64,000 bases of DNA from the NCBI RefSeq assembly GCF_000499845.2, contig NC_023749.2, forward strand, positions 9,468,013 to 9,532,012. Reading direction: 5' to 3'. Positions 22,828 to 36,272 of this stretch are shown here, piece after piece. The stretch is from Phaseolus vulgaris. Its lineage: Eukaryota > Streptophyta > Magnoliopsida > Fabales > Fabaceae. The position numbers and the translations under genes are program-made. The notes beneath the pieces were generated by a model, which saw nothing but the letters and a program-made list of their open reading frames with translations, did not search any database and was not told the origin of the DNA. The stretch's first letter is position 1. Every line of letters starts with the position of its first letter.

Positions 22828-25654
22828 TTAAAGGGTAGAGGAAGTTCTTGACTTCTGAATCTTGTCATCTTCTGAAGGAGGAGATGATACTGCTGCATGG
22901 TAAGATGAGGAAACAAGTTGTGCAAGAGCAGGAACAGCCCCACCTACAGTTATTACAATCACATTGTTATCAACTCAGATACACACTAAATATTCATCAC
23001 AAGGATAAAACCAATGGAAAGGTTGGCACTTTTCAAGCATAGAAAACATCATTAGGACAAGAACACTTCTTGACCATGAAAATTTAACTTTTGAACATAC
23101 CAGATTCTTGTAAACGAGAAATTTTAGAAAAAACTCAACATTGTAAAACACTTGTACATGTATGGAACTTATTACCCTACTAAATAAGTCAGTTAAGCAT
23201 TGCTAAAGCTGAAATTAAAGACCATATACAATATTACAGCCATACATGTAGTATATAAGACAGGCAAAGTAATAACACAATCAGAAATTCACCTGCCAGT
23301 CCTGCACAGGCTGAAGAGAATACTATCACCGGCGGTGTCTGAAAATCAGAGAACAGCTTCAGTCAGTATGCTGTTAACAAAACTAACAAGTTTTCACTTA
23401 AATAAGAAGGCAGAAAGTTTAGCCCTAAGTGTTTCTGTTGGCATAATATGAGAGGATGCTCTATAATGCTTGAATGGCTATGAACTCAATTTTAGATACT
23501 CCAACATGAACGTGTTCATATAAAATAATCTAGAAAATAAATGCATAAAAGAAACTGCATTTCAAAGTCCAATCTATAGTACAAAATATAAAAGGACTGC
23601 AACGACATGTCTGTATTACACAAGTAAACCAAGTTGAGCGGAAATAGAAGAATAGATATAAGAAGGGAGAGCACAGCAATGATTTATGCATCAAAACAGG
23701 ACTGATCCAAGAGGAAACAAACATGGTGGTTGAAGGTGGAGACAGCATCTTTAGTGTTTCAAAAAATGCACTAAAGTTTTTTCAAGGAAATTTTTTCACA
23801 GACATTGACAAATGCAGATGATAGACTAACAGCTTCAGGAATGTGACAACAGCCAACGCCGTTTCCCAGTCCAAAAAATAAAGGGATGATACATCGTCTT
23901 TTGTCAAGTGACAATCAAAATATCTAGGACTATACGTGATTACCATCATAGAAGAAGTTTTTCTATGATAGCAATCAAGGTGGAAATAAATTGATATGAA
24001 CAAGAAGTTTTTCTATTTGAAGTTCTATTATAGCATCATGATTCTCTTAACAGATTATAGAAGGATACATTAGTCAGGTTACTTCAATTCATAGGTTAAA
24101 GAAACTAACTGACTTTATACATAAATGGAAGCAAAGATGTCAGGTTATGGGGGCTGTTCTCTTGAATTCACAGGAATGATTTTAGTGTCCCTTTAACAGT
24201 GAAAAGGATGTCACAGACAAGCAAAAATAAATTCACCACAGGACACACTCAAAGAGTTGCATTTAATTTGCAAATAAAATTATGGGATCAATTTTTTCTA
24301 TTGATTTAATGAACAACAAGAAAGAAGTTCTGAGTCTTAAGTGAAAAATAGCTCCAGAATTTTTTTCAAAGAAGTAAATATCCTGGATCACAAACAGTTA
24401 AATGTTACAACAGAATACTACAAGTTGTTTAGGATGCTTAATGTAACAATTTAAAACTAGTAAAAAAATGCATCCTCCAAAAAAATAAACATGAAGAAAA
24501 GTATAAATGAGCAAGAAGTCAATAGTAAACATAATAATTAAGCAGGAAACTGCACACACAATAAAACTGAATGAAAAGAAAAAAAATGGTTCAAAAGGCA
24601 CAAGAAACTTACACCAATGAGGAAATGTAACCACATGGGTCCTTTGACGCTTCTCCTAACAACCGGCATAACTGCATTACAAATGGAAAAGAGAAAACTC
24701 TTTGAATAATAGAGATTGCTAATGTTAAACATTAAAGCTTCAATCTTTTGGGTTGGAAGGTGAACTATGTTTGCAATTACAATTTACAAACAGATAAACT
24801 TGTATCATCTCATTCATCTTATTACTACATTCCCTAAATCTCCCAACTCGAGTTTGAAGGAATTGAACCATATTTGTTCTAATGTGACAGTATTTTAAGT
24901 TCTTTTTAGCAAACAAAAGCAATGAGCAATGTCAAATCCTACTATCTAAGATTAGTTGATTCGTGGGAATGGAGCATTAAAAAAGCTGATCACAAAAACT
25001 TATGTTCATGATACATGCCCATTTTTTCATTTTCCAAAATGAAATCTTAGATTTTGAGTTCGAACCTAACTCACACCAAAAACTAGCTTGGATAGACAAG
25101 TTTGTAGAACTAGACATCTATTGTTACACTTTCACATTCTTTGATTCTCACTTGCATTGTACGAGAGGAACTTCTTTTCCCAACATGAATTACCCATTAG
25201 AACAGAATAGTAACTACCACATTGAGCTAAAAACCATATAACATTATTCAAATATAAATACATCAACAAGATTCAAAAAGTACATACCATGGTTGAATCC
25301 ATAAAATGCACTTGCAGTGCCACCAACAGCAGAACCAATCTGCATAAAATCAAAATCCCTCAATTAACGATCAAGAGGTCAGAAACCCTTATAAAAAAAT
25401 CCAACAAATTTCGCTGCCCATCACAATACAAGATCCAAAACTCAACAATACATATCAAAGTGCGCAAAAAGTTTGAATTTTGGGAACAAAAAGGAAGTGG
25501 GGTGAGAAGAACTGACCATAGAAAAACTGTCCCGCACAAGGGGGGAAACAGTCCAGTTTCTGGTTTCCTGCACAAAATCAGAAAAACATAAATAAATTCA
25601 AAAAAAAAATTGAATTGAGGGAAAGAGTTGAAATTAGGAATTGGAAAAAACCAT
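22828..25654 (-). CDS. Small conserved-looking membrane protein, function unknown
   Basis: Six minus-strand coding exons join in phase with GT-AG introns: 25652-25654 (ATG only), 25517-25567, 25288-25339, 24613-24671, 23293-23338 and 22828-22943. They give 327 nt and 108 residues. The start codon is the last three bases of its exon, immediately before a donor, which makes the gene easy to miss. The protein begins METRNWTVSPLVRDSFSM. It has a glycine/alanine-rich segment (IGSAVGGTASAFYGFNH, 19-35), a basic stretch VVRRSVKGPMW, a hydrophobic segment (about 49-82, including PPVIVFSSACAGLAGG) and a polar tail ending DDKIQKSRTSSTL. One or two membrane spans are likely. It resembles a short uncharacterised plant family; no function is claimed. 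Only six small exons spread over 2.8 kb encode it. Confidence 0.82.
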
Positions 25655-25760
25655 GTTCTTAGAAAGGGGTCCTGCGCAGTGATGGCATTGAATATTTTGA
25701 TTGGAACCGTGGCTTAGGTTTGTGCCTGTCATGTTCCTCTACTCTTGTCACCTCAATGGT
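25655..25760 (-). promoter_or_regulatory. Leader exon of the 108-residue protein gene
   Basis: In the minus direction the leader reads into CCCTTTCTAAGAACATG followed at once by the donor GTTTTTTCC. Another ATG upstream (CAATGCCATCACTGC) opens a frame of only nine codons that ends TTC-TAA before the main start, so it is a possible short upstream reading frame. The transcription start was not located. Confidence 0.5.
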
Positions 25761-27964
25761 TCGGTTTGGTAGATTCTGTAGAAACTAGAAACTAGAAGAA
25801 ACAATGGCTCTCCCAAATTGGAATCGCCTTAGCAAATTATTGATTATGCTTTGCTAATTCTTATCACTTCCTTTATATTCAACTATATTAAATTTTAAGG
25901 ATAAAATCAATCTTTTAAGAAAAATCACTGCTGTTTTAAATATAAGTTAGTTAAATATTGCTACAGATTATTACATTATTTCAAGAGTTTAATCTTATAT
26001 GCTTTTGCTATGAAAATATATATTATTTACTAAAAATTACATTATTTAATAAATTGAACCGTATATGAAATGTAAAATCTGTTAGATAACATGATTATAT
26101 ATTATTGTCAGCAAGATTTCTGTAGATTATATTAGTTTTTTCCACTTAATGAAAGTTTGAAAATATCATTAAGAGAAAAGTATATAAAAAATCTACTTTA
26201 TCATTGTGGAATATAATTTTTAAAATATATGAAAACAGTTGTTAATATTATTTAAATCTATCATTCTCATCTCCATTTTAAATTAAAGTAAAAAATCATC
26301 AATACTCAAAGATAATCTTGTATCCTTATTTAAATCATCTATCATTAATCTAAAAATATAATTTATATGTTAGAAAATATTAATTTATTTGAAAAAAAAG
26401 GTTCCTTATTGAAGGGTTAGGAAAACTATGATGGTTAGTTTCCAAAATTTAATCAAAATAACATTAGGCTTAATATTTATTAAAATTATAAGTTTAATGG
26501 TAAACAATTGAGGTTTGATTAAGTTCTTTCCACTAAAATTAATTTCATTTTTGTTATAAGATACTTTTTTTCGTACTGGAAATCATAACTCCTCAAAAGT
26601 GTTATTCTTATAAATGACTAAATTATGTTTAGTTAATGTATTATTTTTATTAAAACAAATTAATTTGTTGTTATATTAAATGTTTTAATAAAAAAGTATT
26701 GCAGTTTTTATCAAACTTTTTATTTTAACTAGAGGAAGTTTGTTTCTAACATTTCTTTTATATAAATATTTTTGTGTAAAATTTGATAAAAAAAATATTT
26801 AGGGAAAATATTTTCCCAATAAATATTATATCTTAAAATGTAAACCATAAATACAGAAAAATAGCTTTCCAATATCAGATTATTATGAAGAAATTAAAAT
26901 TTCCATGTCTATCTTTCTAGATATACTTTAAAAAATTATTAAATAAAATTGAATTTTAAAAATAAAAAATTATTGTTATTATACTAATTAAATTAAATAT
27001 TATTTTATAAATTAAAAAATTATTAATATTTAAAATAACTTTAATTATAATAGAAATTTATATATTAATATATAAAATTAATTATCATTATTTAAAATAT
27101 TAACTATTTTATATTTTAAATTAGTTAGATTAATTTAAAATATAAAATAATTAATATCCAATGATAATTTTTATTCTATATTAATTTATAAATTTTTATT
27201 AATAATAAATATTTATTTTAAATACTAATTTTAGTTTATAAAATAATATTTATTATTCGATATAATAATTAATTATTTTCTATTTTTAAAATTCATTTTT
27301 ATTTAATAATTTTTTTAATGATATTACATTATTCGTTAACCCTTTTAGATATCATAATTTTTTATTTTGTTATTCTAAATAACGAAACACCATATTAAGT
27401 TATATTTTATTTAAATTGAAAAAATATTACACTTTATCTTGGTAAAAAGAAATATAGTTATATTTTACTTAAGGGTATTTTTTTTTCAAAAAATGAGCGA
27501 AATGTAATATAAGGTTTAAAAAGTGATACATAGTCCATTCTACTTTATTTACCTGACGGATATTACTTTAATAAATATGTTAAAATTCCTTTAAAAAGTT
27601 AAAATAGAACCAAATATGATTCCTTGATTATAGTCATTTCTTTTGCTAATAATTACAAGCAGATTTAAAAAATACACATCAATTTAATATATATATATAT
27701 ATATATATATATTACCTGTTTACAAAATATATTTTGTTTTCTTTAAGTAACTTTCTAATTTAGTATTTGTGATCTACAATAAAGTACCGTAGTCATGATG
27801 AAACATTGAAACTATTTTTATTGTATAACAATATAAAAAAATAGATTATTTTTACAATTATATTTTACGTGTATATCATATTATAATTTTTCTTTTTATG
27901 ATTTGGCAATTGTTTTTTATTAGAGTAACTGTTATATTATTTTTAATTATATTTACTATTTTTA
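25761..27964. other. AT-rich gene desert
   Basis: No gene was recognised. It contains a palindromic MITE copy at about 26928-27320 and a TA microsatellite at about 27687-27713. Confidence 0.45.
26928..27320. mobile_element. Palindromic Mutator-like MITE, diverged copy
   Basis: The ends are inverted: TTAAAAAATTATTAAATAAAA at the left, and at the right TTATTTAATAATTTTTTTAA, whose complement matches the left end. The whole element is nearly palindromic around its centre. The internal phrases AATATTTAAAATA and TTTTATTAATAATAA are shared with the better-preserved copies at 35858, 52188 and 53588. Boundaries are approximate. Confidence 0.6.
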
Positions 27965-28762
27965 TCTATACCTATATATAAAAGAGATTTTTCATTAATT
28001 ATAATCGTTTTTTTTACATAGATATTTTCTTATTTTACCCTTATTTAATATATATAATTTTATTAATATAATGAAGTATTTTTTCATTTCATATGAATTA
28101 CTTAAAAAATAAAATTATTGTATAATTTTTAAAATTAATATTAATGTACAGTTTTTATATGCAAACTAATTTTGTCACTCTTTCCTTAATTTCTTATTTT
28201 AAGGTAACAGGAAGAAAGAGATAACATATTCTCACTTCTCACCTATCAAATAAAATAACCTTCATTTTGAGTCACTATCTTCACTCTATTTCAAGCAACT
28301 ATATTTTTAGAAAAATTCACTCTTTCCTTAATTCCATTTTTTAAGGTAACATCAGGAAGAAAAAGATAACATACTCTCACTCATTCTCACACAAAATCTC
28401 ACATATCAAATAAAATAACCTTAATTTTCAATCACTATCTCTATTTCAACCAACTATATTCTCAGGGAAAATCATTATTCTTTTGTATCTACCATCAAGT
28501 CAAACATAACCTTAACGTATCATTACACTCTCTGATCCTAAAACTACAAATGAAAAAAGAGAAAAAACTTGAAGAAAAATTCAAACCAGAAAAAAAAAAT
28601 TGTTTAATCAATTTATCAATTTTATTTTACATATTAATTTTTACTTTTCAATTTTAACTTATCTAAAACTATTTTTATATTTATATTAAATTTCTATAAT
28701 TATAAAAATTAAGATAAAAAAAATGCAGATATAGAGAAGCAATTGCGCCTCTCTTTCGCTAG
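27965..28762 (+). mobile_element. Nonautonomous Helitron
   Basis: The element begins TCTATACCTATATATAAAAG directly after an A (27964) and ends CTAG directly before a T (28763). This is the A^T insertion rule with 5'-TC and 3'-CTRR ends. Eight bases before the terminal CTAG is a hairpin with arms AGAGAAGC and GCCTCTCT (one G:T pair) around AATTGC, the expected Helitron 3' stem-loop. There are no terminal inverted repeats and no target duplication, as expected. The 798-bp interior has no RepHel coding sequence and contains a tandem duplication of about 142 bp. Confidence 0.75.
28175..28465 (+). repeat. Tandem duplication of about 142 bp inside the Helitron
   Basis: The unit that begins TCACTCTTTCCTTAATT is at 28175-28316 and again from 28317. 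Both copies contain AAGGTAACA...AGATAACATA...CTC, then ATCAAATAAAATAACCTT and CAACTATAT. The second copy carries a short insertion (CACTCATTCTCACACAAAATC). Confidence 0.8.
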
Positions 28763-29808
28763 TTATAATAAAAAATATGAACATACAGTGACGAGAGTGC
28801 AGTGCACGGCTTTCATTAGTTAAAATAAAAGTGTTACTTTATACTAATTGTACACTAAAATGTTTAATTTCCTGATAAAGGTAATATAATGTGCTGAGAT
28901 AACTAAATAGTTTTGGCTTTTATGCGTTTGTGATTTTATTCATTTTTTAGATTTATTTTTTACTTTTTTAGATTTATATTCATCTAAAATCAATACATCA
29001 CTGTACTAATCTTTAGTTGACGTTGATTAAAAAAAATTATTTATATAAATGAATTATTTATAATTATTTTGTTATCTTGTGAATATTTTTTATTTCTCGT
29101 TTAGGTCAAAGTTTTCTTCATTAATGTTGAGGAATTGTTGTTTTGGCGGATATCCCTTTATTTTTATAATTAATATCTATTGTGCTTATTATTTCGTCCA
29201 TGTTTGTATTAATATTTTTTTTATCATCAACATTACTATGATTTTTTTTAATATTGTTAGGACTTTTTAAATATTAACTGAGAAAGATTTTAATTGACAT
29301 TAATTTGGAATTTTTTTGGTTGATATCAATAAAAAAATTAGAGAAAAAAACTTGGTAAGTTTTTTTAAATGGTGATATAATTTAAGAAATATTTAATTGT
29401 GTTATTTTTAATAAAATTACTAAAGGTAGTAAAATCTTAAATTTGATACACTAAAAATAAATGAAAATCTTAAACGAAAATCTTAATCAAAATTTAAAAA
29501 AAACATTAAATAGTAAATCCTAAAATCAGATAAACCTAAATTATTGTAGTAATCCTGTCTTCCATCTTATTGGAGAAAATTTTTAGTCTAAATTTATTAC
29601 TATTGAAGGGGGGAGGTGGAAGATAGGAAAAGTGGAAAAAAGTTGAGTAATTTGATTATAGTAAAACATGTCATTCTATGCATACAGGCACATCATCATC
29701 GTTCACTTGAATTAAAAGAATTAAACATTTAAGCACACAATTCAGTGATTTCTACATATACGCACATAATACCTACATTCAAATAGATCAAAATCACTTA
29801 AATAAGGA
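28763..29808. other. AT-rich spacer, no gene seen
   Basis: No reading frame with recognisable content and no clear repeat ends. Confidence 0.4.
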
Positions 29809-30385
29809 CATTAGACGATATTTTCATGAGCAAGAATAGTTTTATTGAGCGAGGATATTAGACACAACACTTACCAGAATGACTTAGACGATATCTCCGC
29901 TTAAATGTATATGCTTTCATTAAGTGAGAATACTAGATAAAGCATTCATTGGAGTGACTCAAACAATACTCTCAATTAGTGTATCAAATGAAACATTCAC
30001 TTTTGTTTGCTTTTGTTGAACGAGGGTATCAGATGAAACACTCACTGGAGTGACTCAGATGATGCTCTCACTTGGCGACTCAGAAGAAACCTTCCCTTGA
30101 GCATGCCTACTTTTCTGCTAAGCGAGAGTATTAAATTAAACACTCATTGAAGTGACTCAAACGATAGTCTCTCTTAGCCTCTTATACAAAAGTCTTCATT
30201 TGAACAAGTATGCTTTCGTTAAATGAGGTTATATGATGAAACACTCACTAAAGTGACTTAAATGATGCTTTCGTTTGGTGACTCAGACAAAACCTTTGTT
30301 TGAGTGCATATGCTTTTATTGAGCGAGGTATTAGATAAAGCACTCAATGGAGTGACTTGGATGATACTCTCACTTACTGAATTAG
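29809..30385. repeat. Degenerate minisatellite, period about 100 bp
   Basis: The phrase GTGACTCA(G/A)A(T/C)GATGCTCTC recurs with its GACT at 29881, 29956, 30052, 30153, 30254 and 30353, giving spacings of 75, 96, 101, 101 and 99. Each unit also contains TGAGCGAG(G/A)GTATTAGATGAAACACTCA just before it, and most have GCATATGCTTTCGTT. About six units are present; two early ones are shortened. No coding potential or known satellite was recognised. Confidence 0.8.
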
Positions 30386-30949
30386 ATGAACATTCTTGGA
30401 CCAACACACAAACCCTTCTAAAAACAATATTATCCCCCTTAAACTTCAAAACACATTCCTATCTTAAATCATGAAATTATTCTTTCCAGATACAATAATG
30501 AATCTACTTTACTTTCAAGACTTAAAGAAGATAAAGACTTTGTATAGGTTGATAGAGAAAACACTAATTCATCATGTTAAACAATAATTTGTGACCCAAC
30601 ATAACTGAAGTACACTAGACTTACATGAAGTAAATGAACTCCATACTCACGTGTAGCAAATGAACATCAAACTCCATAAGCATCTAAGGAACATCAAACT
30701 TATATGCAACTAAAGTAATGCAAATTTTATGTGCACTGGAAAATGTTAAGTACTTTAGATTTACATACATCAAACAGACTTCAGATGCATCCTCAACCAA
30801 AGAATTCCTAAAAATCGTTAACACTAAAGATTTTTAGGCTCAATCATGCAATTCAACATTATTCTACTAAAACCTTCACAACAAAATGAACTCTATATCA
30901 AATTTATCAACTAGATAATCTAATAAGATTATAAAAATGGTGAGTATCC
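30386..30949. other. Spacer, no gene seen
   Basis: Less AT-rich than its surroundings. It has loosely repeated phrases such as GAACATCAAAC and AGTAAATGAAC, but no definable array or gene. Confidence 0.4.
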
Positions 30950-33835
30950 AAGAAACAATATAAACTCAATAACAAAAGAAATATGCCATGCTATATGGGG
31001 AGACAGAGAAATTGAGTGGACATATAATATTCAAATAAATGGAGTTGGAAGTATTCTCAACATCTAACAAAAATATTTTTTCAAATGTGAAAGTTCACAA
31101 TGTGGGAAGAGGTTTGTCTGGTTGAAAGGAGTATGGATAGAAACAAAAAATACCAATTACTCTTGTTAGTATTTATTCTCCAACCATACATTCAAAAAAG
31201 AAAATTATTTGGGAGGAGTTCATAAGGATGAAAGGAAATTATAATAATACAATTTGGTGTGTGATAGGAGATTTCAATATAGTAAGAAAACCAAGAAAAG
31301 AAACGACTAAGGGCAACATGGAGTGAATTTAAAGAAAATAGATGAGTTTAATAGATTCTTAGACAAGATTAAAATGTTGGTTATACCAATGATTGGGAGA
31401 ATATATGCATGGTACAAAGATAATGATTGGATAAATTTCTAAGTAGATGGTGCTAAACATATTTATTTATGATCATTGTAGTATGATATTACAAACTAAC
31501 CAAGTTGATTGAGGTCTCAAACCTTTTAGAGTCCTAATTGCATGACAATAAGTGCGTGATTTTAAAGATATTATAAAATGATTTTGGGACCAAAATCAAA
31601 CAGTGGAAACTGATATCTTTGTATTTAAGGATAAACTAAAAATGTTAAAATAAGACTTGAAGAATTGGAACAAGAATTGCTTTAGGGACACTAATAGAAA
31701 GATACCCTCAAATCAAAATTAGTAACTACAACTAATGACTTCCATAAATTTTGGCCACTAACCTAGAGGCTACAATATTGTCTTCTTTACCATAATTCCA
31801 AAAGTATAATTCCCACAAGATTTAAATGAATATAGTTCAATCTCCCTATTAGGTATCATCTGCAAAATTATCTCTAAACTACTAGTAAATAGAATGAAGA
31901 AAAATCCTACCAAAAGTCATAAATGAAACACAATCAACATTCATTGCTGGAAAGAAATATACTTGATAATGTACTAGTGGCAAATAAGGTGATAGAAAAC
32001 ATAAAAATCAAGAAAAAAGTGTTTAATTATAAATGTGGATTTTTGAAAAGCCTACGATTTCATAAGTTGGGACTTCTTATATTATATCTTAGAAAGACTA
32101 GGCTTTTGCAAGAGATGTATCTCCTAGATTAGAAACTGCTTAAGTTCAATATCCATTTCAATATTGGTTAAGGGAAGTACAACAAAAGAGTTCAACCCCT
32201 CAAAAGGAATTAGACAAAGTGACCCAATGACACTTTTTATTTTCATAATTGCAGTTGAAGGGTTAGCTAGCATCATAAGACTAACTAAAATGTTTGGATA
32301 CTTAGAAGGAGTGAAAATAGGGAAAAGGAACTTAAATAAATAATGTTACGGTACACTCATGACACTTTTTTTCATATGTGAGAATAATATGCAAAAATAA
32401 CTCTGAAAGTTATCTTAAGATATTTTGAAGTAATAACAGGCCTAAAAGTGGACTTTTATAAGATCAATTTGGATAACTGAATATGAATTGGAGAGACATG
32501 TGGTTGTTTTTGAACTACACTAATATGAGGCTACCTTTCATATATCTAGGAATACCAATTAGAGGAATAGGATGTGGGACAACATGTTTCAAAAGATAAG
32601 AAAGAGATTAACATTGGAAAGATAGATATCTAACATTTGTTGGAAGAGTATGTTTGATCAGAGTTGTAATACAACTCCACCCCCCCTCCCTTGAAAATTC
32701 AGAGACAATTTTTATGGAGATGTGGATCAGAAAAAAAGACAAGATCTTGGTAAATAGTCAACCATTTGTAAATCTAAGGAAGTAGAAGGATTAGGTATAA
32801 AAGATATAAAAAAAAAAATTAATGTGGCACTACCAGCAAAATGGAAATGGAGGTTTGCAACTAAAATGAGGGATTATGAAGGGACATACTACAATCTAAA
32901 TACGGTAACTGGAGGAAATTAAATCAACCTAAACAACACAAACACGAATCAAAGTGGTCGAAAGATTTAAAGACAATGTATGGGGTAGGTTATGAACAAA
33001 ATTGGTTTGATAATAGTATCCTATGGGTTATAGGGAGGGGAGCAAATATCAGCTTTTGGAATGATAAATGTGACATAGTTCTAACTCATGCTGGAAATAT
33101 CCTAGGATATATAATAATTAAAAATATGGCAACAATATAAAAAATGAGGGTTTTAAACAATGAAGTATGAGAATGGAGATTTGACGAAAGGAGGAATTAT
33201 TTGATGTTCAAACTTAATAATAGAAATAATAAAGATTTCACAAAGAATAGATGAGAAAGACTCTTGGAAATGGAAATGTGAAAAAAATCAAGCATATACT
33301 GTAAAAAAAAATGCATATAAATTTTGCACAATAAAGAGGACAGTGAAAAGGAAGAATACTTCCAGACAATATGGAGATCAAACACAACACCTAATGTTAA
33401 GAACTTCATCTGGAGAATAGGCTTAAACAATATTGCAACTAAGGATAATCTTAAACATATAGGGGAGTTGTGGTGGATTGTAAATTGTGTGCAGTATGTA
33501 AACAAAAGGATGAAAATATCCAACATCTCTTTCTAAATTGTAAGATAGTTAGGTTGGTATGAGACTTATGTAACAAGTGGATTGACATAATGTCAAAACA
33601 CATTTCTATCAATTTAACATGTGATATTTGAATAACAAAGGAAATAAAATTTTAAAGACTATGTGGATGACAATAATGAGAGGTACATGGAAACATATAA
33701 ATGTGATTTTTAGGAATGGTGTAATAGATGGGGAGGAAATCTTTAGAATTGCTCAACTAAAAGCTCAAGTACTAATATAAACTCAATTGAAAAAGCAATA
33801 TTCTCCTATTCAGGTTTATGCATTTTCGTAAAAGG
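30950..33835 (+). pseudogene. Decayed LINE (non-LTR retrotransposon), ORF2 relic
   Basis: Conceptual translation in shifting frames shows ORF2 landmarks in the correct order. The endonuclease block WCVIGDFNIV is at about 31255-31284 (GDFN carries a catalytic Asp). The reverse transcriptase N-terminal block NILDNVLVANKVIENIK is at 31954-32004, and KGIRQSDPMTLFIF at about 32202-32243. The zinc-binding RVT tail TTPNVKNFIWRIGLNNIATK is at 33384-33443, and IAQLKAQVL lies near 33750. Many stops and frameshifts are present, and the active-site YADD block is destroyed. The 5' end is missing. Neither a poly(A) tail nor a target duplication was located. Confidence 0.85.
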
Positions 33836-35857
33836 AATATATTGGTAGCATACAAAAATGACCTCACACTATTTAATTAATCTAAGGTATTGAATCCTCA
33901 AAACTGTTATGTGGTGTTTTGACTCTTAATTGTCCAAACTTTAAGCATAAAAAATAATATCTTAGAAAAGTGTGAGTTGGAACGGGTAAGTAGTACTCCT
34001 AGTTAGGGAAGAGTGAGAGATAGACATCAATTGTGAGAGTAAAATAACTTTTATTTCAACATTAATGACTGAAGATGGTGTTCATGTGACATTATTTAAG
34101 GAAAAAGTCAAGAGTTGGGGATTCTCTTGGCCTATAAAAAATATTTAGGTTGAGGTACAATGAGCATATCTAATGGGAGGATAAAGTTAGTGAATTATGG
34201 TATAATCATCAATTACTTTTCTCTATTATCATAGTTTGTTTACCTCAACCCTTCTAAAATAAAATTAATGAACATATCTCTATCCCTTATGCATATTGTT
34301 TTTATTCTTATTATGAAGATCTATAATGAAAGCTAACAGAGTTTTTTTTACATGTTTCACATATATCTCCTTCCATATCATAACAAGGATGTTGACACAA
34401 CCAAAAATATAAGATGGAAGAACAAGAGAAGTCTAGAAATTCTATACACTAATATTGAGGACAAATTACTCTAGAAAATAGAAAATAAGAAAGAATGAAA
34501 AAAAAAAACATCTTTTCTATAATAGATCTCAAATGTAACAATGTTCATCCTGAAGTTCCACTACATCCCCGAAAGATTTTTGAGATGTTAATTAACTTCG
34601 ATTGACATGTAAGATTGGATGATGAAATTTTATAGAAGAGATTTCAATGTTTTGCAATTTACTTTTAAACTTTTTATAAAATGGTTACACTACTTCAAGT
34701 ATTCCATTATTTTAATTTTTTTTCCAATAAAAAAATATTATTATTATTATATAATATTTATGTAAATCATGTGTTACTATTAATATATATAAAACACTTT
34801 TAATAAAAAAAATATATTTATTCAATAGAAAAATAAAGAGGAATATATATAAACATGGAAAAGGTAATGGACTTATCCAAATGAACTTGTGAAACCTAAT
34901 GTCAACCATGTACTTGGAGGAAGAATTATAGGAGAAAAGGATGAAGGGAGGCTCTCTCTATATATATATAATTAATACATAAACAAGAACAACCAAACTT
35001 GGCAATTTCATGATAATGATAGCAATGCTATTAAGGAGATGATAGTGATGATGAATGGTAAAAGGCATCTTATTAGATTATCTAAAAGGGTGTGTTGGTG
35101 GGGAATGAGAATCCATTTTTGGTGGCTTTCCGACCAAATTCTTTGCTTGAGAATATGATTTTATGGGCATTAGTACGAGTTAATATTCCCATTTCAAAGA
35201 ATCTTTCAAACTTTTCTTTTTCCCACTTTTTTTTTTCCTTTTTCTTTTCCCCGTGAGGAATAGCATTCCGTGGTCATTTCTCACTTTGCATTTCAACCAA
35301 CACCATCATCTTTCTTCAACCAAATCACAATAACTAACCAATTACCATCATAATTAACAAATGCATTCTTTCAAGAACAAATGTTTTGCTCATAACAACA
35401 ACATTGACCACTTGTCTATTGTGGTTTATTCTCTCTCATGTGTTGCTTCTCGTTTAAAAGCTTCTTACTACACTCAAAAGTGGATCCATAATTCTATGTA
35501 TCTTAACATAACATTTGTAAAAAAAAAAAAAAAAAATAGTAAAAGGAAATATAAGTACAATGAGGAATAAAAATGTATGTCCCCATGTCTCAATTGGAAT
35601 ATTAATTTGGGTTGCATGCTAGTTGTTTACGTACAAAATCCTCAATCCTTAACATTTGTCTCATTTTATTATAGATACATATATAATTTTAAAAACTAAA
35701 AAATAAATGAAAATTATTATTGTTTCAATATACAAACTTCATATTAACCATAAATTTTCCTATCAAGAATTAAATTTGTATAAAAAATTGTAATTCTACA
35801 TTCCATTTGGTAACATAGCGAATTTAACTTAGTATGGATGAAACTATTCATTATAAG
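33836..35857. other. Intergenic, no gene seen
   Basis: Mixed AT-rich sequence. A homopolymer A run lies at 35520-35537 and a short TA microsatellite near 34955. No gene or element ends were recognised. Confidence 0.4.
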
Positions 35858-36272
35858 AAAATCATTAAATAAAAATTAATTTTAGAGACCAATTAGAGAC
35901 AATTTTATAAATTAAAAAAGTTATTGATATCTAAAATAGTTTTTATTATTAATAAAAATTTATAAAATAATTTTTAAATTGGTAATCTAATCATTATCTA
36001 CCAAGGTTTAACTACTAACTACTTTATATTCTAAATTAGTCTCTATTAGTCTTTTAGAAACTAATTTAGAATCTAAAATATTAGTATCTAAAATATTGGT
36101 AGTTAATTTAGATACCAATTTAAAAATCATTTTATAAATTTTTATTAATAATAGAAACCACTTTGAATATAATAATGTTTTAGTCTCCAAAATAGTATAT
36201 AATTTAGTTAATATAATGACTAATTATTTTTTGTCTTTAAATTTAGTTGCTATTTAATATTTTTCTTATAAT
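35858..36272. mobile_element. Palindromic Mutator-like MITE
   Basis: The left end TAAGAAAATCATTAAATAAA mirrors the right end, which reads TATTTAATATTTTTCTTA. Inside are the family phrases TTTAGAGACCAATTAGAGAC, TTTTATTAATAATAGAAACC and CTCCAAAATAGTAT. The element is nearly palindromic and noncoding. Confidence 0.72.

Noticed and set aside
25040..25110. GAGTTCGAACCTAACTC as a tRNA T-arm
   Set aside because: No acceptor, D-arm or anticodon stem could be built around it. It lies in an intron of the 108-residue protein gene.
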